Program-made: the position numbers and the translations under genes
Shown here: piece after piece, positions 1 through 12,719 of the stretch
How the letters are laid out: each line of letters starts with the position of its first letter
Numbering within the stretch: position 1 is the first letter of the stretch
DNA from: Vitis vinifera
Taxonomy: Eukaryota > Streptophyta > Magnoliopsida > Vitales > Vitaceae
Assembly: GCF_030704535.1 (NCBI RefSeq)
Contig: NC_081823.1
Location: forward strand, 2,760,501 to 2,824,500
Direction of reading: 5' to 3'
Length of the DNA: 64,000 nt
Notes under the pieces: generated by a model
The model's input: only the letters and a program-made list of their open reading frames with translations
Told to the model about the DNA's origin: nothing
Databases searched by the model: none

Positions 1-3000
1 TTTTCCCAGCCTTTGCCCACACAGCCCGGTGAGCCAGTGGGCCTGAATGGGAGGCTCTCTTATGAAGAGGGCCTTGGGTATCTATGCTTCCATCTTCTAT
101 AGCTTGAGACGGCCTAGGAGGGTCTATTGGAAAACCAGAAGCAACTTCTTCTGGATGAGGATTGAACTTCTCACTCCGGCTCTTCGAATTGGACTGACCT
201 TGTCTTTTCTGCAAGATGACCATTTTCACCACCATAAAGGTGAAAAAGAAACCAAAAAGAAAAAAAAAAAAAAAGATTTAACAACAAAAAGCAATGAGAG
301 ATTGAAAGAGTGGCTGATTTATGTTGAAATCTCAAAAAGACTTGGGTAAATGTTAAGGAAACTACAATATCATGAGGGCAGTGATCTCACCTTACTAAAT
401 AGCTATATCTACCAAACATGAAAATTATTGAGTACGAAAACAGAACTTCATTCACTTTACAGAACAACCTAATCCATAAAAATAGGAATGCTCCCTAATT
501 AAAAGAATACAAATATTTTGACCAAATTTCTAAGTGAAATATCACCCCGCCAGTTATAACAAAATGCTCTGTATTTTTTAACTAACAAAAGTTGTAACAT
601 ATGCTCTTTATATGGTCATTATGAAATCATAATAAAAAACAAGACATTGGGAGTTTTCTGACAACCACTCCAACCTCAGATACTGCATTCCTTTTTTTTT
701 TCTTTTTTCTTTTTGACAGTCAAAAAATAGAATAAATATATCGATATAAATATCTAATAAAAGCAGAGGTGCAAACCCCTATATAGATACAGCATCCATT
801 TCCTCTTTCCATCCCTCTATATTCTTCGCATTCAAATAGAGCATAAAAGAACAAAAGATTATTGACATGTAGCACTAGCTTAAGATTGGTCATATAGCAA
901 CTAGAAATTGGTAGTTCTCATCACCATCTTTCTCTTTTGCTCATGCTAATTCTTACAGAGGAACATATTCACCAGATTACAAGATCAATTTTTCTACTTG
1001 GCACCAACAAAAAGTTGCAACTCAATTTCTACTCAGAAACTGACTGATCCTCAACATGAATATGGCTCTACAAAAAACCTTGATACCTCTCGCAACCTAG
1101 AAGACCCCCTCGGTTTATCGATTCATGAAATTAGCAAGTTTTTTTAAACAATCCACTGTTTCAGTCTAGCTAGAAATAAATTATAAAAAATAATTTTGAA
1201 AGAATTTTTGTACAAACTGTAATGCTAAATTAAAACCTCTCTATGCACATGCAGCCCAAGTTTTTTGCAATGTTTGATGTCACGGGAAGAGAGTTAATGG
1301 GAAAATAATTTGGATGGATTATGGCATTTGTACCTTGTAAAAGAACATACATGACCCAATATTTAGAAACAGCCCAAGTTACCTGCATTGACAGGACTAA
1401 TTCAGCATTGGCATCAGGTGCTGGAACCGCTCGAGACTCTCTTATTCCTTTCCTTTCATGGTCAAGTCTCTGGCCCTTTCCTGTTGCTCCTTGTCTACAA
1501 ATGATAATAACAAGAACAAGTTTATCAGTACATACACCACTCTTTCTTTTTCTTTTTTCCTTTTTTCCTCTCTCTTTTTTGATAGGCAAATGTATGATTT
1601 ATTTCCTTAGCAGTGGCTGGAGCATAAAAAAGAACATGTCGAAGTAGCAAATGCAACAAACATATTATCTTCCTAATAATGCATTATAAAATGAAGCCAA
1701 TAGAATCACTAAAATCCAACAAATGGATTGATAAGTAGTATCAGCAATTGAAGGGGTAATAGCTAAAAAATTTAAATCCTAAATATCAGTAATAACAAGT
1801 AAATCGCATCTCTAGAATGAGCATCCAATCTGACATAATAGTGACTGCTTCACAAAATGACAGCATCATTATCTTATCTGCCAAATATTATCATCATAAC
1901 TGGGCAAAGTGGTTTTAATACAGTTACCACAGCCTGATTCTGTCAGAATGAAGATGTAAAAACAGGCCGCCTCTATAAATGTCACATAGATGCCACTTAA
2001 GCATTATTCATTTGGGAAGCCAAAGTATGGCTCCACTTTCAAACAGGATTATATTATGTAGAAAAACAGGGTGCCTTAAGTATACTTAATTGTTAAACAT
2101 CACCATATGCACTCAAACCATCTAACAATAAGTACCTTCTAGCTTCTTCATCTCGTACTTTTGCATCAAACTCTTTGCTGGGAGGATACTTAGGCAAGCT
2201 TGAAGGATCACAAGGAAGTGGCTTTACTGTAAAGAACTGGGAAACATAAATCAAAACAAGTCAAGAACTACTACAAGAGAGAGAGAGAGGAGAGATCAAT
2301 TAAAAAAGAAGGAAAGGGCTCCCAAAGGACCCAATTTCTCCAGAATTTCATACCTCACTTTTAAGAGCAGAGGCTGCAGATCCACGATCAGCAGGATCTA
2401 TGGAAAGAAGTGTTTCCATAAGCCCTAATGCAGGTGTAGGAAAGTCTTTAAATGTTTCTGCAACACAGCGCCTATAAGGCTGTTGGGGCTTAAATATGGT
2501 TGCATGTGGCAACTTTGATTTTCTCCAATAATCCTCAGATGGAGAGCCACAAAGCTTGAAAATTTTATGCAACTGTTCCACCTACAAAGGAGAAGAACCA
2601 AACTTAGTGAGGACATGCTAAAGTTGAAGTAGATGGAGATGTTACTTGATTAGTGGCAGGCCCAACGGAATAATTAAATAGAAAGAATGGGGGCATAGAT
2701 TCAAAATTCTTCAATGAAGATAAGCAAAAATAGAATGAACAGACACACAATAGAATATAAGAATGAAAATTTTTCCCTTCAATTCGTTAGTTATAATGAG
2801 CTAGACTATAATTTAAACCAGCCCACATCCTATAGAGTCCACAGCTGCCAACTCCACCATCTCCACCAATAATAGCACCCCCACTAACAGAAGCATCCTT
2901 ACCATTATCAACCACCAGCCACTGTATTGCCACCATGTCAACCCATAACATGAACTTCCTTCACCACCAGGCAACCACCACCAACCATCATACTACCAGC

Positions 3001-6000
3001 ACCACCAACATTGCACTACCTCTAAGCCCACTTCCCACCTACACACCATCACAACCTTAGTTGTTAAAATCCTACAATGTACCATTCACAACCTATAATT
3101 GCAAAGTGAAACTCAACTGGATTATTTGATTCCAGATCTAAACCGTTTTTTTCCAAGAACTACTTCAAACCCCTCCTTAATTTTACAATGATATAAATCC
3201 TAACTGCCATCAATAATTCTGACTTTAATTGAAAGCCAAGTGGCATTGTTTTGTATAAAATAATAGACTCTAATTCTCTCTTCTTCTTTTTTTTTCAACT
3301 TTTTCCTTTTTATAGCAAGAACATGGATTAATTGACAAAACTGCATGTTCATGCTAATAAATTGTAAACTCCAAACACTGAAATCCATTCCTAGTGTCCA
3401 ATGTGAAATAATTCCAAAGCAACTTCAATGTAAAGTGATGAACCCAAAGATAAGCCAAGTCTTTGGAAACTATCTCCAATTTGCACCATAATCTGCCACA
3501 ATTTTTGCATTTTGGAAACCTTTCCAAACATGAGAATCTCACTTTCAATCTGAAATGTATAACGGAAATTTTCATAATGATTGAGGCACTGTTTCACAGT
3601 TTATAAATGTGATATAAAAAATCTTCTATGCAGATTTTGTAGCACTAGAAACTTCAAGGTGTTGCAAGGGAAATTCATCACCCAGCAGGGTAATTGAGGG
3701 CAAGTTTGGGGCTTGGACTTTATCGTTTAAAATCACATAGGTAGCAAATTCAGGGTTCAGCTATAAGTTAGCAAACTTCAGCTGGATTGTTGAGCCTCAT
3801 TTTCAGTGAGACTAAAAAAAATTAGTGATTATTATAACATGTTATCTAACACAAATTAAAATGGAAAGTTTCAGTGTTCAGCACTAGTTTGCCATCAAAC
3901 AGCCATTAAGAGTAAACCTCTTTTCCAACATTTTAGTCATGATCCTGAGATGAATGTCACCATTTTTTGTTTTTTTCTTTTTTTTTTCATATGCCTGAAA
4001 GTAACCAGGTAAAATCAGACTCAATTACTGTTAGTATTTTACATCCAATATTATGTTCAAAACAGAACTCTAATAACAACAAATGCTAGGTATTTTTTCC
4101 AAAGAGAAAAAATCTGTAGATTGCACAATCATGATTCCATGAATAACAGGCAGTACTCTGCACATCTTGTGGGAAATAGATAAGCATAAACGATACCTCT
4201 GTTCTTCCTGGCATTATAGGCTTGCCAGCATATAGTTCAGCCAGTATACAACCAGTGCTCCATAAATCCACAGCAGTCCCATAGTAAGTGGCTCCAAGTA
4301 AGAGCTCAGGTGGCCGGTACCAAAGTGTTACCACACGGCTTGTCAGTGGCTGGATTTGATGGGGATCAAAAAAACTTGCCAAACCAAAGTCTGCTATCTT
4401 CAAGATGCCACTGTTGTCAATTAGAAGGTTGGAACCCTTTATATCACGATGCAAAACACCACGGCTGTGACAATGATCAAGTCCACGTAAAAGTTGCTGC
4501 ATATAACATTTAACCTGCCAATATATAAATAAAACCTCAGAGCTTGCATATCAAAGTAAACAAACATAGATTAAGCTTAATATAAAATATTACTGGATTT
4601 ATCAAGAACACTTTACACATAAGTGCTATTTTCAAATTTTGCTAATGTAAAATCATGTGATGGCAGTGATGCTAACACTAAGAAACCAAACTTGTAGAAA
4701 CATCAAATTGAATTACAGTTGTAGCCTTATAAAAATGGAACTTTGAAGTATAAATCATAATGTAAATTACAACTATTTAATGAGACAAAGCTTGCACAAA
4801 TACCTGTGGTTCTGTAAACTTGAGACCAGGGTGTGAGGCGAGACCTGCTAGATCATGTTCCATGTACTCAAAAACAAGATACAAGCTGCAAGACATCCTT
4901 GATGTGACTAGACCTTCCAGTTTTATTATATTTGGATGATCAAGCCTGCGCAGAACGTGAATTTCCCTTGCCATAAAGCGGACACTCTCTGGCTCCAGGT
5001 TATCAAACCTAACTTTCTTCAAAGCAACAATTTTCCGTTGGTCCAGATCACGAGCCCTGTAAACATTACTGTAAGTTCCCTGGCCAATCTGCAGAAAAGA
5101 AGATCTCAATAAAAAGGAATCCAAATTCAACCAATAATTAGCGTCCACATAAAGAGAAACACTGGAGAACAAGACAAGAATGATCATATCAACCAACCTA
5201 ATCCTTGTCTAATCCTGTGAAATAATATATCAGATTCTTAGAGGTCCATACCACCTAAACAAGAGATGGATAAAGAATCAATGAACACAAAACCTAGTTC
5301 CAACCATAAGCTAGACATGGTCGTTAACTTATTCAAAAGCTCGAGGTTTGAAGAGCCATTGCTCAGGGAATGGCTGAGGAAGCCATATCCCAAAAATTTG
5401 GGGACAAGTAAATGAATCTTTTTTTGTCAATTAGAATGCAACTTGCAGGATTCATGTGGGCAAAGGTTTGACTCAAAGTGGTAAAATTTCAGGATTCCTA
5501 TTAATATTGTTAATCATCTGGTTATTTTTGGGGCTCTACTTCTGAGTTTAAAGGTGATGAAGAAATCAGCTAACCAAGCCTTACAGAAGAGGTAGAAAGG
5601 TACTGGGCATCACACTTTTGGAAGAGATAGTTGAACTCTCATTCGCATTACACCTAAGCAATCTTCCAACAAATTTTTATGTCACTTAGCTGTAAACGGA
5701 GCACAAGTTCGAACAAGTCCAATGCCACTTCTTATAGGTGGTTGAAGTGTTGTTAAAACACTACCTCATTCACTAGAAAACCATATGTCCACCTAAGGAC
5801 GATATGGAAGAAATTCTAACCCTCACAGAATATGGAGAAAAGTTCAGAGGGGTGCCATGGGATGAGACAGAGAGGTTCCATAGAGGATGTTTCAGATGCA
5901 GACGCTGTGGAGTTCAAAAGCACTAAACTGATTAATTTTGCAGAGTTATAAGAGAGTGTCATAGAGTGTAGATAGGAGATTTTAAAAAGGCAACATACTT

Positions 6001-7945
6001 TTCCTTGGATAAGGAGTCTATGTCTTCTTAGAATCCAATATAATATAGAAATGCTTCTTTAAAGTCTCAATAACCAGAACTATTCAACATTTGTAGGAGA
6101 TTCAATGCTTTGGTGGAGGCTTATGTTGGGTGGCAAGATGGAAGAAGCTTTAAACTCCAATTAACTTCCATTTTAATGAGCTACACTCCATAAATGTGAG
6201 CAGGATTAGAAACAACACTTTGTGCAAGATTCTCCATTCAAACTTTCTCTGGGATTTGTAACCTAGGTCAGATGAAAGATTTAAAATAGAGGCAAAATTT
6301 CCTACCCTTTAAAATCAAATTCTTTGTTCAGACAGGTGATGAGAACAAGCTTTGACAGATTGATTCCTAGCAGATAAGTGATTTGAGAATCCATATAGAT
6401 GTGTCACATGTATAAAGGAAGCACTCTTAGTCAGCTTCTTATCCTCATTCATTGTTCATTTGCTTGTAAGTTAGGCAATTTATTTTTTTCTCCCTTTGAG
6501 GTTTTTATCATCTTTCCATTCACCTAGGTTGAGCAATTTTGTAATTAACAAATTCAAACTTTGATTGGTGAGACTTTTTTATAGGTAAATTTTTGTTCCC
6601 ATTGGGGCTTGAACCTAGAACCTCCCACAAACCCTTCCTATCCCTTGACCACTTGAGCCAGGCCTCAAGGGCAACTTTGATTGGTGAGACTTGAGACATC
6701 CTAGTTTATCAATCTGCTCTACTTTACATTATGGAGAAAATTTTGTAGAAATAAAAAGAAAGAACTTCAAGAACTATGAGCTTCTTGCCTCTAAAGTAGA
6801 CTTCAATCAGAATGCCCAGCTTTTATTGAATTAACAAAACCTTACAGTCCCTTTCTACTTTAATCACCCATCATCTACGTCAGTTGGCACCCACCGGGTG
6901 ACATGGGATTCACCACCATGGAAAGCAGCTGATTTAACTGGACCCAAAAAAAAAACCTCTCCTATGATATAACAAGGTAAAAATTTGGATGGTCATAACA
7001 TTAAAGGTTGCCTGATTTCAACATTTTATTTACTAACCTTATATATTGAAAATTAAAAAAAAATAAAGAAGGAACAAGAAGAATCGGAGTGATTCTTGCA
7101 CTATTAAGCATATTATATTTTTCTCATTAACAGTAATTAAAGCATTGTGATCACATTGAGGTATATATGGCTGGTAAGTCAACTAAGGAAAATTTCAATT
7201 TCCAAGTTTTAGTACCCTACTGTTTTAGTCCTCCCTAAAACTCTCATTTACAATACCCATACATCTATAAGCACATTTTTCAACTATCCAGTTAGCAGAA
7301 AATGGAGAAAAATGTTTTTCATGTGTTCGATACAATTCAACTAACTACATAAATTCTTCCACGTTGAGTTTAAGATAGGACAGTATTTACTGAAATTGAA
7401 ACCCGACCACTATTTTAAGTGATGGCATAATCCTAAGCAGAAAGATCGATCAAATTGAAAGAATTCATTTTCATAGTAAGCATTCTCATGATACATAATG
7501 CAGGTAATTTCGCAATTGAATCAAGAAAGAAGCATACTTTATCTAGTTTCTCAAAAGAATCGGCCCGCCTTGGTAACCATCCCCTTATAGCTTCTCCAGC
7601 CACTGCAGATAACCAAGCAGGCCAACCGGCAGCAACCTGTTCTCCTTCCATTGCTTTCGGGATACTCCCCAATCCCGGATGTTGGGCAACAACATATTCA
7701 CCCCTCTCCCTCTTCCTCTCAACGTTCTCACCATGCAACCGAACTGAACCATTAGCTTGCTTTTCAATCAGCATTGTCCTCCCATCATTACTATCAAACC
7801 TATCTTTTACACGATAAGCTTCCTCTCTCCGGGAGGAGGCTGGCCCCGCCACCCGCAGGTTTGATGATGCCTTACTCGACAACCGCTCTCTTGGACTCTC
7901 CCTACTATCCTCAATGGCAGAAGGCTTACAACAAATGCAACCCAT
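1..7945 (-). CDS. CDK-like Ser/Thr protein kinase, C-terminal end missing
   Basis: Seven coding exons are visible on the minus strand: 7945-7538, 5088-4804, 4514-4197, 2581-2354, 2236-2136, 1494-1383 and 208 to beyond position 1. All junctions are GT..AG and the phases match, giving about 553 codons. The start MGCICCKPSA carries Gly2 and clustered Cys, the usual N-myristoylation/palmitoylation signature of the At1g54610/IBS1 kinase family, so membrane anchoring is likely. An upstream in-frame ATG directly precedes this one; I chose MGC. The kinase domain begins near residue 133, with a GQGTYSNVY glycine loop at 138-146, the ATP lysine at K160 (VALKK), an HRD motif with D255, a DFG motif with D273 and TLWYRPPELLLG after it. 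This is a CDK-type fold, but the PSTAIRE helix reads SVRFMAREI, so the cyclin partner is unknown. The tail (exon 208-1, EEVASGFPIDPPRPSQ) matches the family's conserved C-terminal region. The kinase assignment is firm; the physiological role is not known from sequence. Confidence 0.95.
6577..6672 (-). mobile_element. Short tRNA-derived SINE in kinase intron 1
   Basis: A 96-base element is bounded by a perfect 20-base target-site duplication at 6557-6576 and 6673-6692 (AACTTTGATTGGTGAGACTT). On the minus strand it holds an A box (TGGCTCAAGTGG) and a B box (GGTTCAAGCCC), the internal RNA polymerase III promoter of a tRNA-derived SINE. It sits within the intron between kinase exons 1 and 2. The perfect duplication suggests a fairly recent insertion. 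Confidence 0.85.
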
Positions 7946-8352
7946 CATGCCCCAAATCAACCTCAACAAAACCCCCTTTCACAAACAAAAATCACCGCCC
8001 AAATCCTCCACATTCACGCTTTCATCCTCTTCCATGCCTTCTATTACCAAAACAATCCAAGAAAATTAATCAACTAAAACCCAAGATTCAAACTCACACT
8101 CATCTCATCCCAACTACACACAACTCAGTAACCAAAATGCTCAACACCTCGCAATCCGCTGATTCACAACTAATGAAACCCCAAAACCCCTTAATTTTTC
8201 AAGAATCTAAACCCCAAATCAGCAACAATGATACAGAAAAAAATACATAGAGGTAAGTAACCTGTGAATGATTACGGTTTTGGAGCAGAAAACAAAACCA
8301 AATCAAGAGTAGTGAAGGAAGGACATTGGAAACTCTAGAGAGTGATCTGGGG

Positions 8353-8361
8353 TTAGGGTTT
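8353..8361 (-). promoter_or_regulatory. Telo-box upstream of the CDK-like kinase
   Basis: The minus strand reads AAACCCTAA here, about 410 bases before the kinase ATG, inside a pyrimidine-rich stretch (on the minus strand) typical of plant 5' UTRs. Telo-boxes are known in promoters and leaders of plant translation and growth genes. The motif is seen directly; its function is inferred. Confidence 0.5.
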
Positions 8362-8629
8362 GGAGAGAGAAAGACATGGATCTAGGGCTAGGCAGAGGGG
8401 AGAGAGATTTGACAGACAAGTAATGCAGACAAGTTAAGGTTTTTTTTTTTCCCTTTTTTTTCCTTTTGCTTTTTTTCGTTTGGAGGGGAGAAAATGTGGA
8501 TTTAACTACTCGCAAGCGCGTATGTATAGTTGGAAACTGGGAAGACGGCCTGTCGCGGCAGCTTTCAGGCAAGAGAAAAATGTAATTGCGACATTCTCCC
8601 CTGCTCTTAACTACCAGGCGCACATGAAA

Positions 8630-10680
8630 ACGCGTTTGTTACACTTTCTTTAATTTTTAAAATTCTCATTTTTTTTTCTTTTTTTTATGGTGACTGATTT
8701 CCAATTATTATTGTTAGTTATAGTCAGGAAATCGGAGAGAAAATAATGAATAAAGAAAAATAAAATAAATGTAAATCTAATAAATTATTTTATATAATAT
8801 TTTAAATTCATTTAATTTATTTTTAAAAAAATTATATAATAATTAAATACTATCATGGATACTTAATTTTTTTTACTTTTTTTAATATTTTTTTTTTTAG
8901 AACTATATACATAATAATAATAATAATAATAACAATATTAATAATGATGATAATAATAACATGTGACCAAGGGATTGAGTCAATAATGAACTCTGACAAA
9001 TAAAAGGACATGCACCTACCAATATGGGTCCTATGTCCCAATTCAAAGTAAAAATTTAATTTGATAAGATATTTATTCTTTCAAATGAATAATGTTAGAG
9101 TACTCACCCTACATTAACAGGGAAAATTTTTTGTTGGATGAGAGGGCTTGTTTTATTCTAATAAAAACAAATTTAATTTTCTTAAAATATATATTTTTTA
9201 GTCTAAATAGTTATTGATCTCGAGGTTTAATGATTAAAATATATGACTTTTAATAAAATCTAACCGATGAAACTCAATTTTTTACTCGGAAGTAATATTA
9301 TTTTATGTTTAAATAATCTTGTTATTAGCTTATATTAATTCACTTTTGCATCAATAAATAGTAAATACCCTTGAATAGTTTTTTTTTTTAATGAAAAAAT
9401 ATAATTTAAAATACATTTGTCCATGAAAATTTGGATGCCTGCATTAAGTGATACCTTGCTTCAATTCAAACTTCCCACATGGCATGTCTTTTTGTTGAAT
9501 TATTTAAAAAAAATATTTAAAAAAAAAAACCTATAAACTCACTACGCGTGGTTCACGCGCTTGCAGAGGGGTGTGAGGCTTGAGTAAAAAGTTGGGTGGT
9601 TTTTGGTAAAGGAGGTCGTTGTGTTTTCCTTGGCTTTTATGAGTCCAGTTCATTAATATGGTTAGGTGAGAGAATTACGGTACTGTTCACTCACACGGAA
9701 AATGTCATCCCATGTGGTGGGCCCTAATCCAGATTCGGTGCAGATGCTCTAATCTTGCGGTTGCGATTCACCTGACGCCGAAAAAATAATCACGGCCGTT
9801 AGATTGATGGATTTGTTTCAGATATCAGTACGTGATGGGACCCACAAAAATTATTTGGGTTGAATTGAGATCGAGCCGAAAAATAAGCGGATAAGATTCT
9901 ACTTAATGGACGGCCAAGATTCACTGTGTGGGGACATAGGTAGTCAAACTTGGTCAGGGTAGATGATCAGATGCGGCACATCTTCCATCTTTAACTTGCG
10001 TCAGGGTCATTCCACCAATCATAAATTTTGAAACTAATAATAATTAGTTGAGGATAATTGATTAAAATTAACCCAATTAAAATACAGTAAGATTCTTCCC
10101 CATTTTGTCTAGCAAAGAATATTTATCTATATTTATTTTTTGTTAAATTTATTAGGTAATTTCATTTATGACCATAATTAATGATAAAAAAGTACAAGAC
10201 ATTGAATAATGTATAAATAAACGAGACAAATATAAATAAATTAAACCAACTGTGTAGAATAATATGACAAACTTAAATATAAAGTATAAATTATATATAC
10301 ACGGTGCTATAATTAGTTTCATGTTTTTTTATATTTAAATATATTAAATTAATATTATAGTGAAACCCATAATATATATAAAAGAAAAATATAAATAAAA
10401 AGAATATATAATTAAAAAAATAAAATAAAAGTAACAAATAATCGAAATAAAAAAAATAAAATTAAAGTATAACAAAATAATAAGATTAAGATATAAAATA
10501 ATACATCGACTTGAACACAAAGCGATGAGGTATAAATTGCATGTGTATTATGGTATAATTAGTTTTTTCTACCTTTATACTTATTAGATGGGGAAAAAGT
10601 GTCTCATTCCAAACCCCAAAAGCAAAGTATAATGCCCTACTTTTAAACAATGAAGATGACCAAAATCACCATATAGGGGG
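8630..10680. other. Intergenic, AT-rich, with one GC-richer island
   Basis: No convincing ORF is present. Short ATA repeats lie at 8910-8960. The stretch 9540-10025 is noticeably richer in G+C than its surroundings (it contains CACGGCCGTTAGATTGATGG) but has no splice-consistent coding sequence; it may be a gene remnant or an old transposon. Confidence 0.5.
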
Positions 10681-10683
10681 GAT

Positions 10684-10708
10684 GAGGGAGGGAGGGAGGG
10701 GAGAGGGA

Positions 10709-10763
<55 letters not shown>

Positions 10764-10790
10764 AGAGGGGGGGAGAGAGAGGGAGAGAGA
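10684..10790. repeat. GA-rich microsatellite
   Basis: About 107 bases of nearly pure purine, (GA)n with GGGA interruptions. The apparent Ser/Leu/Pro-rich ORF on the opposite strand is only the translation of this repeat. Confidence 0.95.
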
Positions 10791-11556
10791 TAAAACTTGG
10801 AAAATGCGCAGGAAAAAGGTGTCCCATATCCAATTAATTATGAAGAGATATGCATATAATGATAGATGTATGAAATTTATGGCATGCCCTGTCTCACTGA
10901 GACAATAAAACAAGTGAATGGGGTCCATTGACTCAGCCATACTTTTTGTTTGCTCCTACCTACACCCTCCATGTTTCCATCCACCCAAGCACTGCCATTT
11001 CCCTTCCACTTTCTACTTTACCACCTTCTCCCTTTCCTTTTTTTTTAATAATAATCACACATTGGGAAGAGAGGAGGACAGCAGCCAATGCCGGGCCCTG
11101 CTTAATCTCCTCTTTGTGTTGTGCTCTTCTTCTTCCTCTTGTTGCTCCATTGTTTTGGCCTTTTCCACTTAGTTTTTTTCTTCAATTATTACTTGCTTTT
11201 CTTGAGGTTTTTGTGTATTGGAAGAATCTTTATTGATATTTCCAAAATAATATTAGCCTTTTTTTTTATGATTGACTCACATTATTAAAGAGATGTTTTT
11301 CCTAAACTTTACCATATAATATATTGGATAATGTAGACAAAAAATATCTCTGTCATGGATTATTGAAATGATATGTGGCTGTTTACACTTGAAAGGAGTT
11401 GAAGGTGATGGGAATAAAATAAATGTAATTTAAAAAAAAATAGGTGGTGAAAAATGTGATAAACATGAGCAAATAATTTGTATTTTTTGTTTTATCAACA
11501 AACCTAATGTTGGTACGGTTCCTAATATTGAGCTAAGTGAGTTTAGGTTATATGTG

Positions 11557-11576
11557 TATATATATATATATATATG
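11557..11576. repeat. TA microsatellite
   Basis: A short (TA)n run in AT-rich intergenic DNA. Confidence 0.9.
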
Positions 11577-11654
11577 AATTTTATATATATTTAACAACAA
11601 ATAAACTATTAAATAAAGGTTCTCATTACAATATCGAATCAATACGTATAAAAA

Positions 11655-12180
11655 TTGATGAATCGGGATCACGACATCAATTAGAAATTGTTATGTTTAT
11701 GATACAAATCTAAATGTTTTGTATTCAAATTTGGTTTCATTATTTTGTATATCAGTCACATTCTTTTGTACCTTGATTCTATGCATATGTAACTTCATTC
11801 AATTGCTTAAATTCCATTGTACAATTTCAACCGTCTACTTTACATCTTGTTAAGTATCGATTCAATATCCTAAAATTTTCCTTAACTAGATGCAAGGTTA
11901 AATAACTCATTACAATATATATCAATATATATAAACAAGGGATGAATTAGGGTAACATTAATTAGAAATTGTCACATATATGATGTAGATTTCATTGTTT
12001 TGTATTCAAACTCGGTTTCATTATTTTGTACAAAGGTTTCATTCTTTTGTACCTTAATTCTCTGTATTTGTAACCTCATTTAATTGCTTAAATTTTACTA
12101 TTCAACAATCTACTTTACATCTTGTTATGTATTGAGTCAATATCCTAAATTTTCCTTAATTCAATGCATGTTAGATAAAT
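11655..12180. repeat. Diverged tandem duplication, unit about 280 bases
   Basis: Two direct copies lie side by side, about 11655-11905 and 11940-12180. Shared landmarks include TTAGAAATTG at 11681 and 11962, a GGTTTCATTATTTTGTA block, and CTACTTTACATCTTGTTA at 11835 and 12110. The offset drifts between 275 and 281 because of small indels. No coding potential is seen; this is an old satellite-like or transposon-internal duplication. Confidence 0.75.
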
Positions 12181-12671
12181 GTACAAGTTATCAGCTTGCA
12201 TTTAATATGCATCTAACAATAAATTAGTCATCAAAATTCCAAAACAAGTGTCAAAATGTATTAAAAATAAATTAAAATCAACTTAGACAAATTTATTATT
12301 TATTTTTACCATTGATAGAGTCATCTATTAATATTATAAAATAACGAAATGATATGCATCATGATGATGCGTAGGCAAATCCTACATATTCATGTATTTA
12401 TTTTTTCTAAAAAGTCTAATGATTAAACATGTACTTTGCTGGATGATGGTCCAACCATCAATCTATCTTCTTAGCAAACAATACATGAATATTTATGAAG
12501 TAATATATATTCAATAGTGATGCTCTTATGATTGTTTTATTAATTAATGCATCATTGAAAACTCGGTAGACTTAATTGATCATATCAAAACATAAATATC
12601 TTTGGATATGTAAACTCCATATTCACTTAAACATATAATTCAATAGACATTATGGTAAAGTTAAAAGATTT

Positions 12672-12712
<41 letters not shown>
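12672..12712. repeat. TA microsatellite
   Basis: About 40 bases of (TA)n with one AAA interruption. Confidence 0.95.
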
Positions 12713-12715
<3 letters not shown>

Positions 12716-12719
12716 TAGT

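Noticed and set aside
47-349. Plus-strand ORF with a lysine run
   Set aside because: It is antisense to a conserved kinase exon (208-1) and ends in a poly-A tract; no family resemblance.
2820-3060. CCA/ACC-rich stretch in a kinase intron
   Set aside because: Low-complexity Pro/Thr/His-like codons in all frames; no exon signals, and the kinase exons already join in phase without it.
7455-7817. Plus-strand ORF opposite kinase exon 1
   Set aside because: The minus strand encodes the conserved MGCICC kinase N-terminus; this is its shadow.
8303-8623. Minus-strand ORF upstream of the kinase
   Set aside because: Pyrimidine-rich promoter and leader DNA, with no homology seen; it contains the telo-box instead.
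10584-10940. Ser/Leu/Pro-rich ORF
   Set aside because: It is the translation of a GA microsatellite.
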